Positions 52,881 through 62,125 of a stretch of 64,000 nt of DNA are shown one piece after another. How positions within the stretch are numbered: the stretch's first letter is position 1; each line of letters starts with the position of its first letter. Both the position numbers and the translations under genes were made by a program. Source of the DNA: Sphingomonas changbaiensis NBRC 104936 (lineage in GTDB: Bacteria; Pseudomonadota; Alphaproteobacteria; Sphingomonadales; Sphingomonadaceae); contig NZ_BBWU01000045.1 in the NCBI RefSeq assembly GCF_000974765.1, positions 16,001 to 80,000 of the forward strand. Reading direction: 5' to 3'. Below the pieces are notes generated by a model that worked only from the letters and a program-made list of their open reading frames with translations, was not told the DNA's origin and did not search any database.

Positions 52881-53912
52881 CTAGCCCTTCAGGTACGCCA
52901 TCGCCCTGAGGCTCACCGCCGTCGCCAGCGCCGGCTCCAGGTTCAGCGCCAGCACGGCCTCGGTCAGCTTGATCGCATGATCGTCGCCGTTCGCGACCGC
53001 GCGGTCGGCGAGGTCTTCGGCAGACAGCGCCTCACCCTCGGCCTCGACCGGCCGCGCCGTCCCATAGGCCGCGTACAGCGCGCACCCCGCGTGCCAGACA
53101 TGGCGCATCAGCGCGCGGCCGTCGTCATCGGACACGAACGGCAGCAGATGCCCCGCCGCCGCCGTGCCGGTGATCGCGTGGGTGAACACGATCGCATGCA
53201 GCGGCGAATCGACATTGGCGAGGAATACGCGCGCAAACAGATCGCCCAGCTCCTGCACCGTGGCTTGCGGATCGTCGACGGCCAGCCAGTGCCAGGCCCG
53301 CGCGAACGGCACGTGATCGGCAAGGGCGGCGAGTCCCGCGACGATCGAGCCGCCGTTCCGCCGCCGCTCCGCTGGAAGGAACGGCAGCCGCGACAGCGCC
53401 GCCTCCGCTGGCATAGCCGTGGCGCCAAGCGACGCCGCGATCGGCAGCTCTCCGAACACGGACGCCCAGCTTGCCAGCGCTGCAGCCAGTTCTGTGCGCC
53501 GCGTTTCCGTGTCGGCGCGGCCGAGGGCGCGGGCGGCGTGACCTGTCCGGATCAGCCCGTGCAGCGCGCCGCCGCTGGCACCCGCCGCCAGCCGCGGCAG
53601 CCAGCGTGCGAGCAGCCTGCGCCAGCCGAGCGCGTCCAGCTCCGCCGCGAACAGCGCGCGCCAGTCGCTGACATGCTCCTCGGCCCCGAGCCTCGGCACC
53701 GCTCCGGTCGGCGCCGGCCAGGGGAGAAGCTGCGCGCGACAAGCATCGATCCAGGGTGCGATCGCACCCGGTCGCCCGAGCACGTCGAGCGCTTCGGCGA
53801 CCATCGGCGCGTGGCTGGTGAAGCCGTTGCGCATCTCAGGGCCGTAAGCGGCCAGGTCCGCCAGTGCGGTATCCAGCGCTTCGGTGGCGGGTTCGATACG
53901 GCTCGCAAGCAT
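52881..53912 (-). CDS. Questin oxidase family protein
   Basis: 343 residues. Features SHAPMVAEAL, HGLIRTGHAARAL, HAITGTAAAGHLLPF and DDHAIKLTEA are those of the questin-oxidase/DUF4243 family of Baeyer-Villiger-type oxygenases. Substrates are probably quinones or aromatic ketones. It is divergent from soxR with a SoxR box between; the box sits in the promoter orientation expected for this gene, so expression is probably induced by redox-cycling agents. Confidence 0.87.
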   Translation of the reverse strand: MLASRIEPATEALDTALADLAAYGPEMRNGFTSHAPMVAEALDVLGRPGAIAPWIDACRAQLLPWPAPTGAVPRLGAEEHVSDWRALFAAELDALGWRRLLARWLPRLAAGASGGALHGLIRTGHAARALGRADTETRRTELAAALASWASVFGELPIAASLGATAMPAEAALSRLPFLPAERRRNGGSIVAGLAALADHVPFARAWHWLAVDDPQATVQELGDLFARVFLANVDSPLHAIVFTHAITGTAAAGHLLPFVSDDDGRALMRHVWHAGCALYAAYGTARPVEAEGEALSAEDLADRAVANGDDHAIKLTEAVLALNLEPALATAVSLRAMAYLKG

Positions 53913-53957
53913 GGGCGTTTCCTCTTGAGAACGGGGCCGATGCGTGCGAGTCGTGCA

Positions 53958-53977
53958 ACCTCAACCTAAGGTGAGGT
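53958..53977. promoter_or_regulatory. SoxR box
   Basis: Twenty-base near-palindrome ACCTCA-N8-TGAGGT with an AAGG/CCTT-like centre, matching the known SoxR site pattern CCTCAAG-TTAA-CTTGAGG at most positions. On the minus strand it is preceded by TTGA, giving the TTGACCTCA... arrangement typical of SoxR-activated promoters reading toward the questin oxidase gene; the soxR ATG is six bases away on the other side. Confidence 0.7.
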
Positions 53978-53982
53978 CAAGC

Positions 53983-54435
53983 ATGGCCGAGCTGTTGACG
54001 ATCGGAGAGCTGGCGCGGCGCACCGGCCTCTCGGTTTCCGCGATCCGCTTCTACGAGGGGCGCGGGCTGGTGCAGTCGCTGCGCACGGCCGGCAACCAGC
54101 GCCGCTTTCTCCGCGGCGATATCCGACGCCTCTCCTTCATCCTGATCGGCCAGCGCGTCGGCCTGTCGCTGGCGGAGATCGAGCACGAGCTCGCCTCACT
54201 GCCGCAGGGGCGCAATCCCAGCCGCGGCGATTGGGAAAAGATCGCGACCCGCATTCACGACGGCCTCAACGAGCGGATCGCGCTGCTCGAACGCACGCGC
54301 GACCTGCTCGGCGGCTGTATCGGCTGCGGCTGCCTCTCGCTCGACACCTGCCGCCTCTACAACCGCGACGACCGCGCCGGCCGCGCCGGCCCGGGCCCGC
54401 GCTATCTGCTCGGGGACAAGCCGGCCGGCGCCTAG
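53983..54435 (+). CDS. soxR: Redox-sensing transcriptional activator SoxR
   Basis: 150 residues, MerR family. The helix-turn-helix covers about 5-45 (TIGELARRTGLSVSAIRFYEGRGLV), then a dimerisation helix and the [2Fe-2S] ligand cluster C112-x2-C115-x-C117-x5-C123 (CIGCGCLSLDTC). SoxR is activated by redox-cycling compounds. Start at ATG 53983 because the upstream in-frame GTG (53944) would cover the SoxR box. No soxS is adjacent, as usual outside enterics, so SoxR acts directly on target genes. Confidence 0.95.
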   Translation: MAELLTIGELARRTGLSVSAIRFYEGRGLVQSLRTAGNQRRFLRGDIRRLSFILIGQRVGLSLAEIEHELASLPQGRNPSRGDWEKIATRIHDGLNERIALLERTRDLLGGCIGCGCLSLDTCRLYNRDDRAGRAGPGPRYLLGDKPAGA

Positions 54436-56015
54436 GCCAGCGCTTCGGCGATCAGCTTGCGGGTATTCTCGATCCCGTAGAGCGCGATGAAGCTGCCCAT
54501 GCGCGGGCCCTGGCTTGAGCCCAGCAGGGTTTCGTACAGCGCCTTGAACCAGTCGCGCAGACTTTCTTTTCCGAAGTGTTCCTTGCCGATCTCGTAGATC
54601 GCGTCCTGCAGCGACTGCGGATCGTCATTGCCTGTATGGGCTAGAACATCATCGAGTTGCCTCAGTGCGGCTGCCTCGCGCGCATCTGGCGCGCGACGTT
54701 GAAGAGTGGGTGCAACGAAGTCGCGGAAGTATGCAATTGCGAGCGGAATGACCTTGTGGAGGTACGGTAAGAGATGAGCCGTATGTCCCTGGTAATTCTG
54801 ATCGAGGTATTTGGATACAAAACCCCAAAGAACGGCCGGATCCTCCGATCCAGATGTCGCGGCTAAATTCAGGAGAAGGCTGAACGGCACCGGGAAATCG
54901 CTGTGCGGCGGCGGCCCATTGTGGATGTGGTGGACCGGATTCCCCAACCGCTGCTCGACCGGCTGTGCCGGATAGTTGGCAGCGAATTGTTGATACTCGT
55001 CCACCGCGCGCGGGATCACGCCCATGTGCAGCTGCTTGGCCTTTTTAGGCTCGCGATAGGCGAAGAACGCCAGGCTCTCCTCCGGCCCATAGGTCAGCCA
55101 CTGCTCCAGGCTCAGCCCGTTGCCCTTGGACTTGGAGATCTTCTCGCCCTTTTCGTCGAGGAACATCTCGTAATTGAAGCCCTCGGGCGGCTTGCCGCCG
55201 AGCACGCGCGCGATCTTGCCGGACTGGACCGTCGAATCGATCAGGTCCTTGCCGGCCATCTCATAATCGACCTCGAGAGCGACCCAGCGCGCCGCCCAGT
55301 CGACCTTCCATTGCAGCTTCGCCTGGCCGCCGAATACGGACTGCTCGACCGTCTCGCCCTCGTCCTCAAACCGGATCAGCCCGCGCGCGGGGTCGACGAC
55401 CTCGACCGGCACCTGCAGCACCACGCCGGATTTCGGGCTGACCGGCAGCACCGGCGAATAGGTCGCCCGCCGCTCGGCGCGCAGCGTCGGCAGCATCACG
55501 TCCAGGATCGCCTGGTACCGCTCCAGCACCGTCCGCAGGATCGGATCGAACCGTCCCGACGCATAATATTCGGTCGACGAGGCAAACTCGTAGTCGAACC
55601 CGAACCGGTCGAGAAAGCGCCGCAGCATCGCATTGTTGTGATGCGCGAAGCTCTCATGCTCGCCGAACGGGTCGGGGATGCGGGTCAGCGGCTTCCCCAG
55701 ATGCTTGGCGAGCATCTCCTGGTTCGGCACATTGTCAGGCACCTTCCGCAGGCCGTCCATGTCGTCCGAAAAGGCGATCAGCTTGGTCGGGATGTCCGAC
55801 AGCGCATGAAAGGCATTGCGCACCATCGTCGTGCGCAGCACTTCGTTGAACGTCCCGATATGCGGCAGGCCCGAGGGGCCATAGCCGGTCTCGAACAGCA
55901 CATAACCCTTGGCCGGCGGCCCCTTCTCGACACGCTTCAACAGCTTGCGCGCTTCCTCATAAGGCCAGGCCTTGGAGGTGAGAGCGGCGGCGCGAAGCGT
56001 GTGCGTGTCATTCAT
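54432..56015 (-). CDS. lysS: Class I lysyl-tRNA synthetase
   Basis: 527 residues. The class I signatures are HIG at 52-54 (GLPHIGTFNE) and KISKS at 292-296 in the short form of archaeal-type LysRS. C-terminal helical anticodon-binding region to 527. This form replaces the class II LysS in most alphaproteobacteria. The start is set at ATG 56015; upstream in-frame sequence is intergenic repeat and not coding. The stop overlaps the soxR stop region by four bases. Confidence 0.96.
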   Translation of the reverse strand: MNDTHTLRAAALTSKAWPYEEARKLLKRVEKGPPAKGYVLFETGYGPSGLPHIGTFNEVLRTTMVRNAFHALSDIPTKLIAFSDDMDGLRKVPDNVPNQEMLAKHLGKPLTRIPDPFGEHESFAHHNNAMLRRFLDRFGFDYEFASSTEYYASGRFDPILRTVLERYQAILDVMLPTLRAERRATYSPVLPVSPKSGVVLQVPVEVVDPARGLIRFEDEGETVEQSVFGGQAKLQWKVDWAARWVALEVDYEMAGKDLIDSTVQSGKIARVLGGKPPEGFNYEMFLDEKGEKISKSKGNGLSLEQWLTYGPEESLAFFAYREPKKAKQLHMGVIPRAVDEYQQFAANYPAQPVEQRLGNPVHHIHNGPPPHSDFPVPFSLLLNLAATSGSEDPAVLWGFVSKYLDQNYQGHTAHLLPYLHKVIPLAIAYFRDFVAPTLQRRAPDAREAAALRQLDDVLAHTGNDDPQSLQDAIYEIGKEHFGKESLRDWFKALYETLLGSSQGPRMGSFIALYGIENTRKLIAEALA

Positions 56016-56055
56016 AACGCGGCGGCGTCTAGCGAAGAGCGGCCGAGCGTGCCAG

Positions 56056-56216
56056 CATGTTGGCCCCTCGCCCCAACGGGGAGAGGGCGACTCCGCGCGT
56101 AGCGCGAGCGGGGGTGAGGGGGCCAGAGCGAGGCGCAGCGAGCGTGACACGCAGACCCTCACCCTCCCACTCGCGTCGCGAGCGGTCCCCTCCCTCTCCC
56201 GTAAGCGGGAGAGGGG
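56056..56216. repeat. Cluster of GC-rich intergenic palindromes
   Basis: The 282-base gap between the divergent lysS and dinG-like genes holds a CCCTCGCCCC-AAC-GGGGAGAGGG palindrome (about 56064-56086), a CTCTCCCG-TAAG-CGGGAGAG palindrome (about 56191-56212), and CGCGTAGCGCGAGCG / TCGCGTCGCGAGCG arms between them. They belong to the same repeat families seen at 36941, 50903 and 60668. No promoter could be picked out. Confidence 0.7.
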
Positions 56217-56297
56217 CTTCGATGCGCCCAATCCAGAGTTGACTTTCGCGCTCGCTGACTGGCCAAACGGAACGGATCGTGTACGGGTGACGGTGCG

Positions 56298-59018
56298 ATG
56301 ACCACGCTTCCCTATCCCGCGCTGCACGCAAGCCATGCCGGTATTTGGATCGCGACTCCGGATGGCGAGGCGCGGGCGGTTGGGCGCGGGGAGGCGATTG
56401 CGCGGGCGGCGGAGACGCCGATGATCCTGCTGAACGCGCCGCTCGTCGCCGCGCGGCTCGGTTATCCGGAGCTGTCGGGACTGGACCTGCTGGAGCTGTT
56501 CGCCTTCGTTCACCCGGCGCGCTTCGCGGTGCCGACGCCGAAGGGTCTGGCCCGCGCGATCGGCTTGGCGCCGCCCGCCGACGACGCTGGTGCGGCGAGT
56601 TTCCTGCTCCGCGCCGCCGAAACCTTGCTCGCGCGGATGGAGTCGCCGGACTGGCACGAGCGCGAGGGCGCCTGGACGTCGGCACAGTCGCTCGGCCGCC
56701 TGCGCTGGCCTTGGGCGGCAGCGGTGTCGCGTGTCATTGCCCGCCCGGAGCGGCAGGAGCGCTGGCTGTTCGCGCGGCTGCCCGAATGGGAGGAGAAGCC
56801 GCCGCGCAATCCCCCGCGCACCATCCATGTCCCCGCATCTGCCGCCGTTGACCGGCTCGACGAGCTGACCGGTCACGGGGCGGAGGAACGTCCCGGCCAG
56901 CGCGCCTATGCGGAGGCGGCGGCCGCCGCGTTCGGCCCCCGCGCCTCCAGCGATTCGCCGACATTGCTGCTCGCCGAAGCCGGGACCGGTATCGGCAAGA
57001 CCTTGGGCTATCTCGCCCCCGCTTCGCTCTGGGCGCGCGAGGCCGACGGCGTGGTCTGGGTCTCGACCTTCACCAAGGCGCTGCAACGTCAGCTCGACCG
57101 CGAAGGCGAAAAGCTGTTCCCGGACCCGCGCACCCGCCGGGAAAAGATGGTCGTGCGCAAGGGACGAGAGAATTATCTCTGCCTGCTCAATCTGGAGGAC
57201 GCGCTGCAAGGCGGCTTCGGCGGTCGCGCGGCGATCCTGGCGCAATTGGTGGCGCGCTGGGCGGCGTACAGCAAGGACGGCGACATGGTCGGCGGCGACC
57301 TGCCCGGCTGGCTGCCGACCTTGTTCCGCCGCAACGGCTCGACCGCTCTGACCGACCGCCGCGGCGAGTGCGTGTTCGCCGGCTGCCCGCACTACCGCAA
57401 ATGCTTCATCGAGCGCGCGTCGCGCGCCAGCGCCGATGCGGAAATCGTCGTCGCCAACCACGCGCTGGTGATGGTCAACGCCGCGCGCGGGCGCGAGGCG
57501 GCGAATCGCCCGACGCGCCTGATCTTCGACGAAGGCCATCATCTGTTCGAAGCAGCCGATTCGATGTTTTCGACCGCACTGACGGGGCAGGAGACGATCG
57601 AGCTGCGACGCTGGGTCACGGGCCCAGAGGGCAGCGCGCGCGGCCGCCGGCGTGGACTCGCCGCGCGCCTATCGGACGTCGCCAGCTATGACGAGGAAGG
57701 TGGCCGCGCGATTGCCGCCGCGTCCAATGCCGCGCAGGCGTTGCCGTCCGACCAGTGGCTTCAGCGTCTCGGCGAAGGCCAGCCCTTCGGCGCGATCGAG
57801 GCTTTGCTCGCGGCCGTGCGCGGCACTGTTTATGCGCGGGCCGCCAGCGAGGATGCCGGCTATGGCCTCGAGACCGAGCTGGTCGATCCCGACGGTGCCT
57901 TGGTCGAGGCGGCCGGCAACGCCGCCGCGGCGCTGGAGACGCTGCACCGGCCTTTGGTCCAGCTCGGCCGCCGGCTGGAGGCGGTGCTGACCGACGCGCC
58001 CGATTGGCTCGACGGGCAGGCGCGCGCGCGAATCGAGGGTGCGATCATGTCGCTCGGCTGGCGGATCGAGATGCTGGCCGGTTGGATCGCGCTGCTCGGG
58101 CGTGTCGGCGGGCCGGCGGACCCGGATTTCGTCGACTGGCTCGCAGTCGATCGCGCCGAGGGCCGCGAATACGATGTCGGCCTGCACCGCCACTGGCTCG
58201 ATCCGACCCGCCCGCTTGCCGAATTGGTGCTGAAACCCGCGCACGGCGTGATCGTCACCTCGGCGACGCTGTCGAACGGCGACTGGTCGGCGGCCGAGGC
58301 GCGATCCGGCGCGCATCATTTGTCCCGGCCGCCGCTGCGCTTCGAGGCCCCGAGCCCGTTCGATTATCCGGGCCAGGCGGAGGTGCTGATCGTCACCGAC
58401 GTGAAGAAGGGCGACATTCCCCAGCTTGCCGGCGCCTATGCGAGCCTGATCGCGGCATCGGGCGGCGGCGCGCTCGGCCTGTTCACCGCGATCCGTCGCC
58501 TGCGCGCGGTTCATGCCCGCATTGCCGACCGGCTCGCGCGCGATGGCCTGCCGCTCTTCGCCCAGCATGTCGATCCGATCGACACCGGCACGCTGGTCGA
58601 CATCTTCCGCGACGACAGCCACGCATCGCTGCTCGGCACCGATGCGCTCCGTGACGGCGTCGACGTGCCCGGCCATTCGCTGCGGCTGGTGGTGATGGAA
58701 GGCGTGCCGTGGTCGAAACCGACCGTGCTCCACGCCGCGCGCAAGCTGGCGCAAGGCGGTTCGGCCTATGAAGACCGGATGGTTCGCGCCCGGCTCGCCC
58801 AGGCGTTCGGCCGCCTGATCCGCCGCGCCGACGATCGCGGCGCCTTCGTGCTGCTGTCCAGCGCGATGCCGTCGCGTCTGCTCGCTGCCTTCCCGCTCGG
58901 CACGCCGATTCGGCGCGTGACCTTGGCCGATGCGGTGGAGCGGGTGCGATCCCGGCTTTCCTCGTCCGCGCATCTGGGGCATTCGACCTCTGAGGATGTG
59001 CTGACGGGGGACGGATGA
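56298..59018 (+). CDS. DinG/XPD-like iron-sulfur DNA helicase
   Basis: 906 residues. Walker A AEAGTGIGKT at 226-235, the four FeS cysteines C295, C358, C363, C369, DEGH box at 411-414, and C-terminal helicase motifs (GTDALRDGVDVPGHSLRLVV, then AQAFGRLIRRADDRGAFVLLS). A superfamily 2 5'-3' helicase for DNA repair or R-loop removal. Residues 1-170 precede the helicase; LLELFAFVHPARFAVPTPKGLARAIGL resembles the end of a DEDD exonuclease domain that has lost its acidic residues. Stop overlaps the next gene (ATGA). Confidence 0.92.
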   Translation: MTTLPYPALHASHAGIWIATPDGEARAVGRGEAIARAAETPMILLNAPLVAARLGYPELSGLDLLELFAFVHPARFAVPTPKGLARAIGLAPPADDAGAASFLLRAAETLLARMESPDWHEREGAWTSAQSLGRLRWPWAAAVSRVIARPERQERWLFARLPEWEEKPPRNPPRTIHVPASAAVDRLDELTGHGAEERPGQRAYAEAAAAAFGPRASSDSPTLLLAEAGTGIGKTLGYLAPASLWAREADGVVWVSTFTKALQRQLDREGEKLFPDPRTRREKMVVRKGRENYLCLLNLEDALQGGFGGRAAILAQLVARWAAYSKDGDMVGGDLPGWLPTLFRRNGSTALTDRRGECVFAGCPHYRKCFIERASRASADAEIVVANHALVMVNAARGREAANRPTRLIFDEGHHLFEAADSMFSTALTGQETIELRRWVTGPEGSARGRRRGLAARLSDVASYDEEGGRAIAAASNAAQALPSDQWLQRLGEGQPFGAIEALLAAVRGTVYARAASEDAGYGLETELVDPDGALVEAAGNAAAALETLHRPLVQLGRRLEAVLTDAPDWLDGQARARIEGAIMSLGWRIEMLAGWIALLGRVGGPADPDFVDWLAVDRAEGREYDVGLHRHWLDPTRPLAELVLKPAHGVIVTSATLSNGDWSAAEARSGAHHLSRPPLRFEAPSPFDYPGQAEVLIVTDVKKGDIPQLAGAYASLIAASGGGALGLFTAIRRLRAVHARIADRLARDGLPLFAQHVDPIDTGTLVDIFRDDSHASLLGTDALRDGVDVPGHSLRLVVMEGVPWSKPTVLHAARKLAQGGSAYEDRMVRARLAQAFGRLIRRADDRGAFVLLSSAMPSRLLAAFPLGTPIRRVTLADAVERVRSRLSSSAHLGHSTSEDVLTGDG

Positions 59019-59551
59019 GAACACTCACCCTGCTGCGCCATGCGAAATCGGGGTGGGACGATCCGGTCCAGCGCGATTTCGATCGGCCGCTGAACGCGAA
59101 GGGCTTTCGCGGCGCCCGGATGATGGGCGAGCATTGCCGGCGCGAAGGGCTTGCGTGGGATCACGTCATTTCCTCCCCCGCCGTCCGCTGCATCGAAACG
59201 CTCGACGGTTTCTGGGAAGGCTATGGCAAGACGTTGAAGCCGGTCTGGGACCGCCGCGTCTATCTCGCCTCCTGCGTCCACCTGCTCGACGTGCTGAACG
59301 AAGCCCCGCCCGAGGCGCAGAGCCTGCTGATGTGCGGCCACAATCCGGGCATGGAAGACCTGGCCCTGATGCTCACCCCGGACGACGGCGACGCGATCCG
59401 CGATTCGGTCGAGGACAAATTCCCGACCGGCAGCATCGCGGTGCTGGCGTTCGAAGGCGAATGGGCGGACCTCGCGGCGCGTAGCGCCCGGCTAGAGAAA
59501 TTCGTGCGGCCGCGGGATCTGGACCCGGCGCTCGGGCCGGGCCCTGGCTGA
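59015..59551 (+). CDS. SixA-like histidine phosphatase
   Basis: 178 residues, short histidine-phosphatase fold. Catalytic LLRHAKS at 6-12 and the second His in MCGHNPGMEDL at about 107-117. SixA relatives remove phosphate from phosphohistidine on phosphotransferase or histidine-kinase proteins. Coupled to the helicase gene by an ATGA overlap. Confidence 0.92.
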   Translation: MRTLTLLRHAKSGWDDPVQRDFDRPLNAKGFRGARMMGEHCRREGLAWDHVISSPAVRCIETLDGFWEGYGKTLKPVWDRRVYLASCVHLLDVLNEAPPEAQSLLMCGHNPGMEDLALMLTPDDGDAIRDSVEDKFPTGSIAVLAFEGEWADLAARSARLEKFVRPRDLDPALGPGPG

Positions 59552-59565
59552 CGAAAGGAAGTGCG

Positions 59566-60321
59566 ATGAACGACGAGCTCCGACAGCGGCTGAACAAGTT
59601 CATCGGTTATGGCAATCCTGCCGGGCCAGTTTGGTTCTTTGGCGCGGAGGAGGGACTGGGCGGAAAGATGAATCCCCAGGAACAGCAGCGCAATCTCCTG
59701 CGCCGATGTGAATGGGAACCAGTGATGGACATGTTTGAAGCCCATCAAACCCTGTGCGAAGCTGGTGAGCCGATCGACATTTCCTCATCCAAGCGCAAAG
59801 GCCATACGGGTGTTTGGCGGTGGATGAGCAGAGTCGCACGTGCCTTTGACGGCGCCTCGAACTACCTCGATGCGACCCATGCTGCCGCTTTCATGAGAAA
59901 TTCTCTAGGCAGGCGCGACGGGAGTACGTTCTTGACAGAACTGCGAGCGATTCCGGCCGCCCGATCTGGAAGCTTTCAGCGGTCGAGCGGAACCCTTGTT
60001 GAGGAACGAAGAAGAGAGCAGCTTACACTGCTTTCTAAGCATCAACCAACGGCGGTTGTTTGCTACGGAACAACGTTGAAGGACGATTTCTCGAAGCACC
60101 TAGAAATTGATTGGGGCGTGTCGGACGTCATCCCTTGGGTTTCCGCGAAGGGCAGGCTGATTAGAACGGTCATCTACCGTGCAAATATTCGGTGGGAAAT
60201 TGGTCGAACCACCAGCGTTTTCCTCCTGCCCTTTTTTGGGCAGGGCGCCATGAGCGGCGCGCTTTTGAGCGGCTTCGTGGAGAGTGGCGGGGTCAAGCGC
60301 CTTTCCAGGGAACCTGTTTAG
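59566..60321 (+). CDS. Orphan protein with a possible uracil-DNA-glycosylase-like fold
   Basis: 251 residues, no family recognised by sequence. It opens with a strand plus loop [12 protein letters not shown] at 22-33, has [10 protein letters not shown] at 122-131, PTAVVCYG at 161-168 and [13 protein letters not shown] at 218-230. This order (N-terminal strand-loop with G-x-E/D-x-G, central strand, C-terminal strand-loop) resembles the uracil-DNA-glycosylase superfamily, as in the gene at 5199. Gene composition is lower in GC than its neighbours. Good GAAAGGAAG ribosome-binding site. It sits between the phosphatase and a MerR-type gene with which its stop overlaps. Confidence 0.7.
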   Translation: MNDELRQRLNKFIGYGNPAGPVWFFGAEEGLGGKMNPQEQQRNLLRRCEWEPVMDMFEAHQTLCEAGEPIDISSSKRKGHTGVWRWMSRVARAFDGASNYLDATHAAAFMRNSLGRRDGSTFLTELRAIPAARSGSFQRSSGTLVEERRREQLTLLSKHQPTAVVCYGTTLKDDFSKHLEIDWGVSDVIPWVSAKGRLIRTVIYRANIRWEIGRTTSVFLLPFFGQGAMSGALLSGFVESGGVKRLSREPV

Positions 60322-60662
60322 TCGCCATCCAGCGCCAAAGCTTCCGCCAACATCGTTCGAATTCGCTTTAGCTCGACAAGAGATAGGCCGGCGCGGTCGG
60401 GTTCCGGCTGCGGTTCGGGGATGTTCCTCCCTTCCAGCAGCTTTTGCACGCCCTTGATCGTGTAACCCTCGCGGTTCAGCAGCTGGTCGATGCGTTTGGC
60501 CAGCGCGACGTCGGCGGGGCGGTAGTAGCGGCGGTTGCCGGCGCGCTGGAGCGGGCGGAGCTGGGGGAAGCGCGACTCCCAATAGCGCAGGATGTGCTGC
60601 GGCAGGCCAAGCTCCTCGGCCAGCTCGCCGATGGTCCGGAACGCGTCTTCGGATTTGGTCAC
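60318..60662 (-). CDS. MerR-family regulator of the ihfA-fabH-plsX block
   Basis: 114 residues from a GTG start. HTH at about 9-50: [30 protein letters not shown], and [20 protein letters not shown], then a short C-terminal helix. This MerR-type gene follows ihfA in the alphaproteobacterial block plsX-fabH-ihfA-merR. Its ribosome-binding site (GGGAGGGG) is the right arm of a palindromic repeat that separates it from ihfA. Target unknown. Confidence 0.88.
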   Translation of the reverse strand: MTKSEDAFRTIGELAEELGLPQHILRYWESRFPQLRPLQRAGNRRYYRPADVALAKRIDQLLNREGYTIKGVQKLLEGRNIPEPQPEPDRAGLSLVELKRIRTMLAEALALDGD

Positions 60663-60667
60663 TTGAG

Positions 60668-60765
60668 CCCCTCCCTTTCAGGGGAGGGGTCGGGGTGGGG
60701 ATTGTGACTGGTGCGAGAAAGATTCAACACGCCCTACCCCCGTCCCCTCCCCTGAAGGGGAGGGG
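60668..60765. repeat. GC-rich palindromes between ihfA and the MerR gene
   Basis: CCCCTCCCC-TGAA-GGGGAGGGG at 60744-60765 is perfect; a second imperfect copy CCCCTCCC-N5-GGGGAGGGG lies at 60668-60689. The latter supplies the ribosome-binding site of the MerR gene on the minus strand. Confidence 0.8.
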
Positions 60766-60771
60766 CTAGCC

Positions 60772-61092
60772 TCACCTCGCGACGATGCGGTCGCGGAGCA
60801 TCTGGCTGGCGCGGAAGGTCAGCACGCGCCTGGGCGCGATCGGCACTTCCACACCCGTTTTCGGGTTGCGGCCGATGCGCTCGCCCTTGTCGCGCAGCAC
60901 GAAGCTGCCGAAGCCGGAGATCTTGACGTTCTCGCCGTTCGACAGCGCCTCGCACATATGCGCGAGAATGCGCTCGACGATGCTCGCCGATTCGGCGCGC
61001 GACAGACCGATCTGCCGGTGCAGCGATTCGGCCAGATCCGCCCTGGTCAGCGTGCCCGTGTCCGTTCGGATCATGGGATCGGCGTCAGCCAT
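60772..61092 (-). CDS. ihfA: Integration host factor alpha subunit
   Basis: 106 residues. HU/IHF fold with [52 protein letters not shown] (beta arm with the RNPKTG tip and intercalating Pro) and a helical end. IHF bends DNA at specific sites. ATG 61092 has AGGGGGAC upstream; a second in-frame ATG six codons in (61074) is possible. Located in its usual alphaproteobacterial place next to fabH. Confidence 0.95.
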   Translation of the reverse strand: MADADPMIRTDTGTLTRADLAESLHRQIGLSRAESASIVERILAHMCEALSNGENVKISGFGSFVLRDKGERIGRNPKTGVEVPIAPRRVLTFRASQMLRDRIVAR

Positions 61093-61165
61093 AAGAGTCC
61101 CCCTCTAAGCTTTATCCACAGGAAACCCGATTCCGGGCCCAAAATCAATGCGCATAGTTTAGTAT

Positions 61166-62125
61166 TTAGAAGCGCAGGACCGATGCACCCCAAGTAAATC
61201 CGCCGCCCATTGCTTCCAGCACCAGCACGTCGCCGGGCTTGACCCGCCCGTCCCTGACAGCGGTGTCGAGCGCCAGCGGCACCGATGCCGCGGACGTGTT
61301 CGCATGCTGGTCGACGGTGATGACCACCTTTTCGGGCGGCAGGCCGAGTTTCCTCGCCGTTGCATCCAGGATGCGGGCATTGGCCTGGTGCGGCACCACC
61401 CAGTCGACATCGCCGGCGCTGAGCCCGGCCGCGTGCAGCGCCTCATTCATCACAGCCGCCAGGTTCACGACCGCGTGGCGGAACACTTCGCGGCCCTTCA
61501 TGCGGAGCTTGCCGACCGTGCCGGTCGTAGACGGGCCGCCGTCGACATAGAGCAGGTCGTTATGCCGTCCGTCGGCGTGCAGCCGGGTCGCGAGCACGCC
61601 GCGCTCGCCTTCCTCGGCCCCCAGCACGATCGCGCCGGCGCCGTCGCCGAACAGCACGCAGGTCGCCCGGTCTTCCCAGTCGAGGATGCGGCTGAAGGTC
61701 TCGGATCCGATCACCAGCGCCGTCTCGGCCGAGCCCGCGCGAATCATGCTCTCCGCCACTGACAGCGCGTAGAGGAAGCCGGAGCACACCGCCGCCACGT
61801 CGAAGGCGACGCAATCGGGAATGTCGAGCGCCGCCTGCACCTTGGTCGCGCTGGACGGGAAAGTCTGGTCGGGCGTCGCCGTCGCGAGCACGATCAGGTC
61901 GACGTCACGCGGGGCGAGTCCGGCCGCGTCCAGCGCGGCACGCGCGGCGCCCGTCGCAAGGCTCACCGTCGTCTCGCCTTCGCCGGCGATATAGCGGAAT
62001 CGGATGCCGGTGCGCTCGACGATCCACTCGTCGGACGTATCGACCTGGTCCGCCAGCTCCTGGTTGGACACCCGCCGCTTCGGCAGTGCCGAGCCGGTGC
62101 CGAGGATCGCCGCGCGCCGGGTCAC
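61166..62125 (-). CDS. fabH: Beta-ketoacyl-ACP synthase III
   Basis: 319 residues from a GTG start. Catalytic triad Cys114 (AAVCSGF), His246 (VPHQANARI) and Asn276 (QHANTSAAS). It condenses acetyl-CoA with malonyl-ACP to start fatty-acid synthesis. Overlaps the plsX stop by four bases (GTGA), so plsX-fabH is an operon. Confidence 0.97.
   Translation of the reverse strand: MTRRAAILGTGSALPKRRVSNQELADQVDTSDEWIVERTGIRFRYIAGEGETTVSLATGAARAALDAAGLAPRDVDLIVLATATPDQTFPSSATKVQAALDIPDCVAFDVAAVCSGFLYALSVAESMIRAGSAETALVIGSETFSRILDWEDRATCVLFGDGAGAIVLGAEEGERGVLATRLHADGRHNDLLYVDGGPSTTGTVGKLRMKGREVFRHAVVNLAAVMNEALHAAGLSAGDVDWVVPHQANARILDATARKLGLPPEKVVITVDQHANTSAASVPLALDTAVRDGRVKPGDVLVLEAMGGGFTWGASVLRF

Noticed and set aside
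56016..57542. N-terminal extension of lysS to 1036 codons
   Set aside because: The added sequence crosses intergenic palindromes and runs antisense to the DinG-like gene; the class I LysRS starts normally at 56015.
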